NCBI GenBank assembly: GCA_028023455.1
Contig: JAQFVV010006549.1
Coordinates: 558,001 to 622,000, forward strand
Reading direction: 5' to 3'
Length of the DNA stretch: 64,000 nt
Source of the DNA: Epiperipatus broadwayi
Lineage: Eukaryota; Onychophora; Udeonychophora; Euonychophora; Peripatidae
Under the pieces are notes generated by a model. The model did no database searches. It was not told the DNA's origin and saw only the letters and a program-made list of their open reading frames with translations. The position numbers were made by a program, and so were the translations under genes. Below, piece by piece: positions 46,979-57,982 of this stretch (positions are counted from its first letter, which is position 1; the number at the start of each line of letters is the position of its first letter).

Positions 46979-47020
46979 TCCTTACTGACGAAAGCCACAA
47001 GCCAGAAACTAGTCTGGGGA
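46979..47020 (+). ncRNA. Type I hammerhead ribozyme, family 1 right arm
   Basis: Helix I UCCUUA (46979-46984) pairs along six positions with UGGGGA (47015-47020), two of them U-G. CUGACGA (46985-46991), GAA (47005-47007), palindromic helix III ACUAGU (47008-47013), GUC, cleavage after C47014. Helix II is eroded (AGCC against GCC), compared with GGC/GCC in the left arm. Confidence 0.7.
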
Positions 47021-47131
47021 TATTGGATGAGTAGGCACTAGATAAGAATTTTATGCACAAGCCCCTGGCATCCATTGATTACTCTGGTTGGCACTGAGTG
47101 GCACTACTGTATGGAGAGTTTTGCCTGTTTT

Positions 47132-47144
47132 AATGGATTTTGTT
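47132..47144 (+). repeat. Right target-site duplication of the family 1 composite
   Basis: AATGGATTTTGTT, identical to 46204-46216. Confidence 0.88.
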
Positions 47145-47990
47145 CAAAGAAAAAAGATTTTAAATAATTTATTCATAATCATTGTTTATAATGCTTTTAG
47201 ATACAGAAAAGATTTATGATAGAATAAAAGCAAATAGATTGTAAAATACTCTTGAAAATATAGAATAATCTTAATGTTCTTAAGAATGATTAAGAATCTT
47301 TCAAAGGTTAATTTTTATAAATATCATTTGGGAGATATAGAATTAGTAGAAGTTATATGTAAAATTGGATTGAAATAGAAAAAGTTTATCATCATTTTTA
47401 TTATTTATTTTGTTAATTAAAATATTGGAAGTCAATATAGGAAGATTAGAGATAGGAGTAATAATTGCTCAGAATTAAAATTAGAATAATATTCTTTTTT
47501 TTGTAGATGATGTGACTTTTAAAAAGTTGCAGTCAAAAATCCTGGAAAGAATAGTAAACGTAAATATGTAGAGGTATAAAGAAACATGAAAATTAAATTC
47601 AGTAGGAAAAAAATTTAAACTTTTAATATATTTAATGGGCAGGGTTAAACTAAAAAATGGAAAATGAGAGATGTTTGTGTGACAGAGGAGTATGGATATT
47701 AATCTCATTGTTAAATAAAACAAGAAATATTCAGATAGTTAATAATTAGAGCTAAAAAGAAAATCAAAAAATTGAATCCAATTGATCCCAAATGAACTGT
47801 TTTTCATATACCAAACATGAGATATGGAGAATAATTTGAAAAAATGTGATAGTGTGTGCTTTCACATTTGAAATGATGCCTTTTGTATTGGCCAGAGATA
47901 TAGAATTCAAAAGGAAGTATTGAATTATATTAGCGAAAATAGATTAGCAAAAAAAGGTGCTTTATTGGATTATATAGATAGGATAATAAA

Positions 47991-50460
47991 TATTGTTATT
48001 GTAACTTAATAATGTAAAGTTTGTTAAAGTTTATACTTTTTCCTTAGTTGTCAAGTGTTCAAATAATTTAAGATTAAAATAAAAAAATCATTGTGTTAAG
48101 AATTTCAAAAGTAAAATATTATTCACAATTGTTATTGCTGGATCGCAGTTCTCCATGGCCTAGTTACTCAACTTGCCTTCAAGTCAACGTTATCACACGT
48201 AAATTCTTATCATTACGATTGATTGTTAAACTTTAAATAACACTCTTGTCTTGTATTTTTATTTTAAAATGTTATTTTAAAATTGTAAAGCATGACTGAG
48301 ACATCATGGAAAGTAAAACTAATTTTTAATTCCGAATATTGATTAATTTTTTTACATATGTAAATAAGTAAAAGTTTTAAAGATATTAACATTTTTTCTA
48401 CATGAGGAAACGTGTATCTTGATTAATTGTTTTTATATATATTCAATCATAAATCTTTCCACTCTTTTTTTAATTAAAAAAGTGAATCAATCGAAAAAAT
48501 ATGGTTTATTTATCTAGCAGTTGACACATTTGAAATATAATGATCGAAACCTATAGCAGAAGAACTAGGAAGGTTGGACTGTAAACAAAACAGGGAACTA
48601 AAATTATTTGACTATAAAAAAATCATAATCATATATTTTCCATCTGAAAACATTTTTAAAATGACATTTACATAAACTATTGTAAACTTTAATTAGAAAA
48701 TATGAATATCTATATACTTATATTTCTAAAAGTTTGTAATATCAATCAAATGTTTTTGTTTTGTTTTGTTTTTTAAAAAAGAGTAAATAATGAAGTTTTT
48801 GTTTTCTTCTTCGATAAGGGTCTTTATTGTCTTCATTAAGAAAAACTGAAGTAAAATTTCATGAATATTAATTATTAACGTCTAGTAATTTAATATCTAT
48901 CAGCATAAAATGACATAATGCAAATATTTATGTAAAATATATTCATGCTTGTCTGCACTTTAAAAAAAATTTTTTTTTTTTTATGTTTTTACACAAACAT
49001 TATTAATGTTATACATTAATTAAAAGTAAAAAAAAAAGCTTTAAGAATTTCGATAAAAAAACTAATTCTTACTAGCATACATTGAAACCGTGAAAAGAAC
49101 ATTTTGAACAGCGCACTCACTTGTCCCCCAAATATATTTAAGGTTTTATCATCTTCTATATACCCTCGAAGGAAGTTATTTAATAGCTACGAACCTAATA
49201 ACTCAATGACTAGCGAAATAAAATATGGATTAAATATCCGAAAAATTCCTAAATTTAATAAAAATGTTACCTGTATTCAACCCAAGTTAAAATGTCACAG
49301 ATAGAAATATTACATTCATTATATCATGAAGTTTTTCATGAGTTCTATATATAGTGCTGCTCTTTTGACAATTTTATCAAAAATCTATCAGAATTTTGAA
49401 TAATTTAGAGGATTAATAATCAATGTTATCTCTACAAAATAGTTTGATGACTTTTGTGGAATTTCATTTGAGTTAATGACAGATATTATTTATCACACAA
49501 TTAATTGTAACTATATTTTACTAGTTTCCATTAAAAAATATTTTTTATGAAATAATTTTAGTAACACTTAAATGCTTTCTATGTTCTATTTATTGCTTGT
49601 GATGTAGAAATAGCTTATAATATTTTCAAGTTAGAGTATCTGCATTTCACTGGATTGCATCAATTAAGTTCAGGGTTGATATTTATAGGCACTTGCCTAT
49701 ATTTTTTCTTGATCATTGCTATATAGTCTGTCAGATTTTATTGTGACTCAGTTTAAGAATGTGCTTTTGGTTTTTAATGCTAATTTTAGGTTATTTAGTT
49801 ATTAAAAATTATAGATTAAGGTCTTTTAAAAAAAGTTGCATTCAAATATATTGGAAAGAATAGTAAACATACAATGCATTTAAAATATGATTCAACCAAT
49901 TTCGATGGATGCCATAACAGCTTTTTGCATTTACTGCTATATAAAAATATTTTAAAAAATAGTCTAAAGATGCACAATCACATGCAAAAAACACAAAGAT
50001 GTCTTGAAAAACCAAAAAAAAAACCTTTTTCCAGTTTTCTGCAATACCAAGAAGATTTTTTTAAAGGCCAAAAGTATGCTGCACTTAAATTTGAAATCAG
50101 AGATTTTAAAATGCATAGAATAAAATGCATTGAAATGATAAAACAACTTCTGGCTCTCCATTTTAAAATATGTTGTTTAATAATACTGGATGCTAAAAGT
50201 TTAGTCTTAATACTGATGAGTCTATAGACCTAACCATATATAAATCTATACAAATTATAATGAGATATTTAGTCCCTATCATGTTGCAATCGTACCTTCA
50301 ATCTTAGTATTAAATCCACTAAAAAATACTAATGATCTTAGAATCATGAGACCTGTTGAGAATAGCATCTTAAATATGACAAATTTGTTCAGGCTGAAAA
50401 TAAAAATACTGTAAAGATTTGTGTTAATAGCAGCATGCATAACAATTGAAAATCTAATAT
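47991..50460. other. No gene seen; AT-rich spacer
   Basis: No coding homology recognised, including in the open frame of 117 codons at 49874-50227, which is Lys-rich and has no motif known to me. Confidence 0.5.
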
Positions 50461-50462
50461 AG

Positions 50463-50475
50463 CTTATATAATTTA
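50463..50475 (+). repeat. Left target-site duplication of the family 5 composite
   Basis: CTTATATAATTTA, matched by CTTATGTAATTTA at 51183-51195 (12 of 13). Confidence 0.6.
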
Positions 50476-51182
50476 AATTATTAAAGTGGAAGTCAACTTC
50501 CAATAATGTGCTATTTCTTAAATATTATAAATCTCCATGCACTCACCCATCAGTAAGAGTTTAAAATTTTTAAGTGAATCATTTAAGTTTAAAGTGTATT
50601 TGTATATATACCACCTCTCACTGACCATGCTTAAATCAGGGCTTGAATCTATTGCATGCCTGATGTTATAAACAAATATTGAATTGTACAAATTTAGTTA
50701 ACCTATCACAGGAGAAAAACAGTGGCTCATTTTTAACCACCTATAATTAGACTTATATGACTTATAAAAGTAAATCTATTATTATAAAGCACTGAAAATT
50801 TTGAAATTATTAAAGTGAAAGTCAACCTCCAATAATCCATTATTTCTTAAATATTGTAAATTTCTGCACATAAGTTTAATCATAAGTGGTTAAAATGACA
50901 CACTGTCTCTCCTGTGATAGCTTAACTAAATTTGTACAATTCAATATTTGATTATAACATCAGGCACACAATAGGCTCAAGCCCTGATTTAATTCATGGT
51001 CAGTAAGAGTTGATGTATATAAAAATATGCTCTAAACTTAAGTGATTCACTTAAGTTTTTTAAACTCTTACTGGCATGCGAGTGTGCGGAGATTTATAAT
51101 ATTTAAGAAATAGCGCATTATCAGAAGTTGACTTCCGCTTTAATAATTTCAAAATTTTCAGCACTTCATAATAATAGATTTA
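50476..51182. mobile_element. Composite repeat, family 5 (no clear ribozyme)
   Basis: Three units: 50476 to about 50800 and about 50801-50900 in the same orientation (both opening with AAATTATTAAAGTG(G/A)AAGTC), then an inverted unit to 51182 ending with the reverse complement (GACTTCCGCTTTAATAATTT). The linker AAAAGTAAATCTATTATTAT lies between the first two units and, inverted, at the right end. This is the arrangement of families 1-4. The segment where a hammerhead would be expected (minus, about 50560-50520) reads CTGATGGGTGAGTGCATGGAGA, which is close to but does not satisfy the consensus. Confidence 0.7.
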
Positions 51183-51195
51183 CTTATGTAATTTA
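51183..51195 (+). repeat. Right target-site duplication of the family 5 composite
   Basis: CTTATGTAATTTA, partner of 50463-50475. Confidence 0.6.
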
Positions 51196-52460
51196 GTATA
51201 TAAAAATATAAATTCCAATCACTTTAAACTTTTCTCATAAAAATATAATTCAAAAAATAAATACAACATGTATACTAACGAAAGCTTGGTTAATGCTTTA
51301 AAATAAATACATACAAATTAAGTGATGCATTTTTAAACATTCTTATGACACTCGTTGGGCATTTTTTGAGCTGGTAGTAGTAAAAAAGTTATTTCAATGA
51401 GAAGAACCCAAAATACATTTTACATTATCCAAAGAAAAAATGATGCATAGTCAATTTACTCCACACAATGTGGAAGCAATGAGATAAATCACCTATACAA
51501 ATAGGATATCTTTGAGATAAAAGATTAGAACCCTGTAATACAGCTAACCACCTTTATGTTGATTACTTTACCTGTAATAGAGTTTTATTATCATTAGCAC
51601 TGATAGAGATTATTCATTTACTGAAATCAGTGGTAATTTTTTAGAATTTAAGTTCAAAAAACTTTATTGTTTATTGACTCTAATGTTGAATTGAATAAGA
51701 AGATTCATCAGATATTGCATTTCAATTAAAATAATTTTTGGAAAAATATCACTTTTAAGTGTAAACATACTTTTCATCAATGCCGAGATAATTTGATAGC
51801 ATAACAATACTAATTCTCTCAAAAGGACCACAGTAAATAATGTTATAAAAATTGGGGCTGAAGTCAAAATTTATTAAAATCCAGCTGGAATAAATACTTT
51901 CATGAAGGTGTCTGATGCGTCTGTATCAGTTCAGTCCCTCCCACATTCAAATGCTAAGACAGAGGGTTTTTAGTTTAATGACTAATGTTAAAAATAAACT
52001 GAAAAATAATATTTGCATTTTTTTTATAAGAAAACAACAGAAAAAATTGCAAAAGCATTGTTTTGATTATGATTTACTAGACGATTTCATAGCTATATTG
52101 GAAACAATTTTAAATATTCCCTTTAAAAATCTAATGTGGACTTATTAGTTAATCAATTTCCTACATTTTCTATGGTAATAGAACTAGAAAATCAATGCCA
52201 TTATAACGAATAACTTATTCAACAAATTGAAAATGATTTTTGAGAATATCTTTGTTTTTTTTGTCTTAAATTGTAATTTTTATAGCAATTATTGAAATTC
52301 AATATTTTAAATAAAATTAATAGTTTATTCTCTTTTCAGTTTGAATATTACTTCTTATATTATTAAGCAGATAAGTATTATTACATTGTACATTTGAAGG
52401 AAGAGGATTTATACAATTGTAAATTCGGCATATATAGGAAATGTTTAATGAAAGTCTAGA
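51196..52460. other. No gene seen; AT-rich spacer
   Basis: No coding homology or repeats recognised. Confidence 0.5.
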
Positions 52461-52461
52461 G

Positions 52462-53191
52462 CAGGGGTGACCAAACATTATATGTGCAAGAGTCAAGTGT
52501 TAAAATTGCAATTTAAAATAACAGAATTAATAATTGAAAACAAAATCAATCAATAAATATTTATTGCTTAGATGTGATGGTATCTGATTATCAAGAACAT
52601 TAAAATTTGTCTTATAATTTGTTATCAAAGCACACAATAGTTTTCTAAGATGTTTATTTATTAGTTGCACTTGATGTTTTGATTTACAAACTTTATAATG
52701 AGTACAATAATTCACAAGAATAAGTTATCCCAAAAATTAGCATTATTTTACAATCAGCTTCTTTTAAATGAGAGTATTTATTATATAATTTAAAAATAAT
52801 TGCCTGTATTGCTCAATTAAATTAATAAAAAAAATTGATGTTCAAAAATCAAAGTAGAAGAATTCAAACAACATTTGAATTAAAACTTAACAAAGAATCC
52901 CAACATCACTGGACAAAGTTCAAATAAAGACTGAATTGACAAATTTGAATATTACATTATATTTCCAGGAAATTATAACAATAAATTCAGAGAAATTGAT
53001 GATTTGAATAATCATTATTAGGTAAATTATTACCTTAAAAGAATAAAGCATGCATGGTTTCAAAATAAAATATAAATGCATCATGCTAATATGAATTTTA
53101 GCAGGATTTTATTTCAAAAGTTTCATGAGAGCTGCTTTGGACCATCTAAAGAGTCACATATGGCTTATGAGTTGCAGTTTGAATAGGGTGG
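52462..53191. mobile_element. hAT-like MITE
   Basis: Left end CAGGGGTGACCAAAC has the shape of hAT terminal repeats. The right end, TCACATATGGCTTATGAGTT followed by GCAGTTTGAATAGGGTGG, is the eroded form of the other end (ACATGTGGCTC, then GGTCACCCCTG in typical families). The interior of about 700 bp has no transposase. The expected 8-bp duplication is not recognisable, consistent with age. Confidence 0.5.
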
Positions 53192-55410
53192 TAATAGGAA
53201 ACTTCCATATTTCTAAAATCTCAACATGGTCTTTATGCAATATTATATAGACAAATTTATAATTATGTTATGGCTTGATGTTCAAATCTACATAGTTTAA
53301 TCATTTTGGGTGGGGGAAAAGCTATATTTAAAATTTTCAAATTAGTTTAGAATTTACTGTTAACTAGCAAACAAAATATTTGGAATAAAAGTATCAAAAC
53401 TTTGTTGTTGTTTTTTTCAGTATTTAACTGTAGCAATATTTGATTAGGCTTTGTTCTTCAAAGGGTTACTTATGCCGGTTTAATTTTGTAGAATTTATAA
53501 TTTTTGAAATGTGCAATGCTTTATTCAATTTTACATTATGATAATATCTCTCAGTAATATTAGTAACATAATAAATACTATATCTAGAGACAAAATCCTG
53601 AGCCATTATTGCTTATGATGCATTAGATTTTATTGAAAATGATTAGAAGCAACAACTAGTTTTTTAAGCAAAAAACATCAATAAGTTATACTTAACTAAG
53701 TCTTACAAATTTCACTTTATGGTCATTATGCATAATACTTTTCTGTTTGTCTCTTTGACTATCTAAATTATAATTTGTTTTAAAATTTAGTATGATATAT
53801 CTTCTGATATAAAGAATAATTCATATATCAAAAATGCCCCATCCACAGTGGTTAAAAAATTAAATTATTTTCAAATCTAAGCTATCTTAGTAGTTTTTTT
53901 AAGTAGCCAATCATAATCACCCCATATTGACATTTAATTATAATAAGTAAATGGATATCAAGCTCTTTTAATTAGAAGCTAAAACAGTTATGGAAAATTG
54001 TTAAACTCCTCTCCATGTTGATATAGGCAAATCATGAACTATTCTTTCTTTGTTTTTTCTTCTGTATAAGTATTAGAGAACCCTTTGATCTGCAATTTCA
54101 AAGCTTTTTTCAGTTATATACAAATTATATAAATATATATTGTAACAGTACAAAAAACGCAAACTTGGAATAATGATAATCATCATCATCAATCCCAGTT
54201 AATGAATCAAATTTAAATATACAAATAATATAATAAATATGAATGAGCATGCGAGATCACCAAATAATAAGTCTAACATTAAGTTTACCAGCATTGCAGA
54301 GAAGAAGAAGAAGCATTCATCATCATGAATGATCAACAATAATCATTAATTAACAGACAATTTTGGTAGCTGGATTTGAAAGTGGTTCACTATAGACAAG
54401 GATAATTATTTAGCCCTTGCAAAATTTGGGGTAGATTATATAAACAATAATTTGAATGAACAAACTTAATAATTAAAAAATAATGCTGGGATATTAAAAT
54501 ATGCTGATTATCATCAATGCCTTGGCAACATAGTATCATTAATGTTCTGGCCAACTATGAAATAAATAAATAAAAAGTAAAATATAGTGCATGGACTTTA
54601 AAGGACATACTTTTATGCTAACCAGGATCATCTCAATGTCTAAAACAGTAACCATATTCCCCAAACCATATAGTGATCATTATGCATGAATTCAGTTCAA
54701 GGAGCAAGAGCTTTTTAACTGTTACTGTGAGCAAGAGATAAATAAATAAAGCATATAATATTTTAAACCTATTTTAGGATTAAATAAATTAACAGGAATA
54801 AGTTAATGAAATATAAATTTATTAATTAGAAACAATATTAATAAAATGAAATTAGTGACTGCTTAGTACTATAAATATAAATTTGGCATTCTGATTTTGA
54901 TTAAAATAGTACAAAAATATGCTATTATATTGTAATTAACATATATATCTCAATAAGTTTACATTAACACTCAAATAAACTGTATAATAGTTTAAAATTA
55001 ACATTTTTGAATTATCATAAATCATAATAAAAATTCTTTTTTATAGTACATAATCAATTTTAACATATATGTGGTTCTTCATGACACACATCTAATTACA
55101 CAGACATGCTGTATAATATAAAATGAACATATTTGAATTGTTATAGACTGATTAAAAAACAATTCATTGTAATAATTCATAAAGTATAACTGATTTTAAC
55201 ATATATATATATCTACATGACACACATCTATATAAGCACACAGATGTGCTGTAACATATTTGAATTGTCATAAACTAATAAAAAAATTCATTTATTTTAA
55301 TAATACATTAATGAATTTTAATATATATGTGGTTGATAATTTATTTTAATATATATAGGTAACGATATAAATAGTTGCACACATGCTGGTGTTTATAAAA
55401 AAATACACTA
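53192..55410. other. No gene seen; AT-rich spacer
   Basis: No coding homology. A diffuse repeat at about 54940-55380 reuses TTTTAACATATAT-TGG, ATGACACACATCTA and CTGTAATAT blocks two or three times. Confidence 0.5.
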
Positions 55411-55462
55411 GTTATATAAAGAGCTTGCAAATAAGCTCTTAACAAGCTTTGCAGAATATTCC

Positions 55463-55505
55463 TAATCCCAGACCAGTTTCTGCTACTGGCTTTCTCAGTG
55501 AGGTG
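55463..55505 (-). ncRNA. Degenerate hammerhead, family 2 unit A
   Basis: Minus strand: helix I CACCUCA with UGGGAU, then CUGA-GA (one base of CUGANGA missing), AGCC AGUA GC, GAAAC, helix III ACUGGU and GUC. The missing N7 position should harm folding, so it is probably inactive. Confidence 0.5.
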
Positions 55506-55842
55506 CTAGAATATTTAAGTATTTGATTAAAAATACCAAGACAAGCCCAGCACTTTATCTAATGGATAACTATTAAGTAGAAAATCTGAAATTTTCAGAC
55601 ATCCACATGTCTTCCAATTCAGCTATCTAACTTAAATAGCCATATGGGACTAAACTAAGTTCAGATGCATTATATATTAATAGCTTTAGCAATATAAAAT
55701 TGCCAAAGCCTTCATAGCAAAAAATAAAATTACAAACAAATAAAGTCAAATGTCAAATGATCTAATTTAAGCAAGCTTGTATTACAAATGTTATATAAAG
55801 AGCTTGCAAATAAGCTTTTAACAAGCTTTGCAGAATATCCCT

Positions 55843-55885
55843 AACCCAGATTGGTTTCTGCTACTGGCCTTCTCAGTGAGGTGCT
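55843..55885 (-). ncRNA. Degenerate hammerhead, family 2 unit B
   Basis: Minus strand: CACCUCA, CUGA-GA, AGGCC AGUA GC, AGAAACC, then AAUC in place of GUC, and UGGGUU. Same one-base gap in the CUGANGA box as unit A. Confidence 0.5.
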
Positions 55886-56166
55886 AGAATATTCAAGCAT
55901 TAGACTAAAAATATCAGGACAAGCCCAGAATTTTATCTAATGAATAAATATTAAGTAGAAAATCTAAAATTTTCAGACATCCACATATATATTAATATGT
56001 GGTATATCTGAACCTAGTTCAGTTCCATATGGCTATTTAAGTTAGACAGCTGGATTGAAAGATATATGGATGTCTGAAAATATCAGATTTTCTACTTAAT
56101 AATTATCTATTAGATAAAGTGCTGGACTTGTCCTGGTATTTTTAATCTAATGCTTGAATATTCTAG

Positions 56167-56213
56167 CACCTCACTGAAGCCAGTAGCATAAACCAGTCTG
56201 GAGTTAGGGATAC
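56167..56213 (+). ncRNA. Degenerate hammerhead, family 2 unit C
   Basis: Plus strand: CACCUCA, CUGAAG, CC AGUA GC, AUAAAC, CAGUC, UGGAGUU. The box is shortened further and GAAA is changed to UAAA. Confidence 0.45.
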
Positions 56214-56783
56214 TCTGCAAAGCTTGTTAAGAGCTTATTTGTGAGCTCTTTATATAACATTTCTAATACAAGCATGTTTAAATTAGGTCATGTGACATCT
56301 GACTTGATTTTTCTGTAATTTTATTAAAATTATTAATACATTTGCCAAAGTTATTAATACATTTTAGTATTTAAATACAAGTAAAGGAGTTTGCTATTAA
56401 CTGAAAGCAGATCCTTTGATTCCTCTCGCAGGCATTAAAGGAACTGATCAGGGCAAATTTCTAATGTCCACTCCATATGTTCTTGTCATTACAGCTGTTA
56501 TTACTATGTGATTATTCAAATAGTAAATGAACATGGATGGGCTGCTCACCAACACGCATTATCCAGCATAGTGAGTTTATTGGCTTTTTACCACCAAGTT
56601 TAAGAATATTTTTTCCAATATATACAATCATGACAGGCAAAAATAAATCATGGATCTTATTCCCAGAAGGCTGTAAAGTCACCAATCAAGGCAGCGGTTG
56701 GTGGCCGAAGGCAGAAGGTGCTAAGAATCCCCTGATTGCAGACTCAGGCTGCCATTTGATGATGACTTTTTATTTAGTAGTTA

Positions 56784-57451
56784 CAACTGCAGATCACTTT
56801 TAAGTGAAGGAAGATTGCAAGAGTTAGAAGAACTGTTTTATATTAAATGGGACTTTATTGAACTTTGTGAAGTTAGAAGAAAAGGTGAAGAAACTATTGA
56901 TTTAAAAAGTGGACATATACTCTACTATAAAGGTACAAATATTGGAAATACAAGTGGAGTAGGATTCATTATAAATAAAACTGGAAGAATAACATTTTGG
57001 AGATTGATGGTGTATTGGACAGAGTGGCAAGATTAGTTTTACAACTTAATAGCAGATAATTCAGGTTTATGCCCCAAGTTCTTATAGTGATGAAGATATA
57101 GAAGATTTTTATATGGATGTACAAAAGGGTTTTGATCAGAGTAAACAACATTTTAAAATTGTTATGGGAGACTTTAATGCTAGAATTGGTAAACAAATGA
57201 AAGATGAAAATGCTGTAGGTAATTTTGGTTATGGTAATAGAAATGAGAGAGGACATAGACTTGTGAAGTTTGCAGAAAAAGAAATACTTTATATTATGAA
57301 TTCTTTTTTTGAGAAAAATGTTAAAAGGAAATGGACATGGAAGCATCCAAATGAAGGTACAGCAGAATTGGATTATATTTTGACTAACAGAAAATACATA
57401 TTTCAAGATTGTAATGTTCTTAATAAATTTAACACAGGAAGTGATCATTGA
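56784..57451 (+). pseudogene. RTE endonuclease domain (AP-type)
   Basis: Frame 1 (from 56784): NCRSLLSEGRLQELEELFYI, then ELCEVRRKGEE with the catalytic Glu, then SGVGFIINK. A frameshift near 56995 moves to NIVEIDGVLDRVARL, and a stop near 57051 precedes IQVYAPSSYSDEDIEDFYMD. Next come MGDFNARIGK (metal and substrate Asp/Asn), RKWTWKHPN, and GSDH at 57437-57448 with the catalytic His. TGA directly follows (57449-57451) where the family has SDHRLA, so CGA became TGA. This domain nicks target DNA for target-primed reverse transcription. Confidence 0.85.
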
Positions 57452-57982
57452 TTAGCAAGATGTAAGATACATGTTAATGCAAAACTAGAGAGACAAAAAT
57501 TATTAAGAAAAACAATAATTACAGTTGATATTCCTAATCTTCAGAAACATTCTAATGAATTTAAATTAGAACTTACAAATCGGTTTCAAGTTAGTAGATT
57601 TTGAACATGATTTAGATTTAAATGACATTAATAGGAAAATAACTGATACACTTTTAAAAACTGCAACAAAGATAGCTGGTAGAAAAAAGCAGCAATTGAG
57701 CAATAAAATTTATACTGAGACTAGAGAATTTATGAAGAAAAGAAGGAATATAAGGATATACAACAATGATTCATTAAAAAAGATTGAATATCTTGAATTT
57801 TGTAAAATGGTGTGGAAAAGAGTTGAAAATGATATAAGGAAGTATAATTGTGAATAGCATGGAAAGCTGTAGAAGAGAATAAAAGTCTAAAGAGTGTAAA
57901 ACAACATTTTGGTATTGGTAGGAAATTTATATCTGCAATAAGAAAAAAAGATGGCATTATTAGTAAAAAGAGAGATGACATC

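Larger units (their letters stand above)
46217..47131. mobile_element. Hammerhead composite repeat (retrozyme-like), family 1
   Basis: Left arm minus-oriented (46217-46675), right arm plus-oriented (about 46735-47131). The central linker (46676-46735) contains the reverse complement of the left end (AAACCACTAAACATCACATG). The order is therefore linker, unit, inverted linker, inverted unit, which is not a simple palindrome. It suggests a dimer in which each unit carries its own linker. Both arms have a hammerhead. The composite interrupts a LINE RT and is flanked by a perfect 13-bp duplication. No protein is encoded. Confidence 0.85.
44230..47990 (+). pseudogene. Very decayed LINE (endonuclease plus RT), with two insertions
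   Basis: Fragments in order on the plus strand. IADYVLIDKKEFESVK (about 45200-45250) is like the end of an AP-type endonuclease. KACG (about 45925) is followed by NKIIVDNKISDD (about 46010-46043), like the region before RT motif 1. RFRMDFVK (about 46197-46218) is interrupted by an insertion and resumes as MDFVQRKKILNNLFII (from about 47135). DTEKIYDRIK (about 47200) resembles RT motif A, and FVDDVTF (47500-47520) the catalytic FADD box. Stops and frameshifts are everywhere. It differs from the RTE copies and its clade is not clear. A microsatellite (45869-45892) lies inside. Confidence 0.6.
55411..56315. mobile_element. Hammerhead-derived composite repeat, family 2
   Basis: Unit A (55411 to about 55790) and partial unit B (about 55791-55990) are direct repeats in minus orientation (TTATATAAAGAGCTTGCAAA at both starts). 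Unit C (about 55991-56315) is inverted, plus-oriented. The 5' ends of B and C meet at about 55990 and 3' ends point outward. Its body resembles family 3 (TGTCTGAAAAT-TCAGATTTT; CCTGGTATTTTTA-ATCTA). Hammerhead remnants are at 55463-55505, 55843-55885 and 56167-56213. I found no flanking duplication. Confidence 0.75.

Noticed and set aside
49874-50227. 117-codon open frame as a host gene
   Set aside because: Lys-rich translation without motifs in AT-rich DNA; an overlapping frame on the other strand is also open for 65 codons; no supporting context.
50520-50560. Hammerhead in family 5
   Set aside because: CUGAUG is followed by G, not A, GAAA is GAGA, and helix I does not pair next to the core. 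Kept only as a hint.
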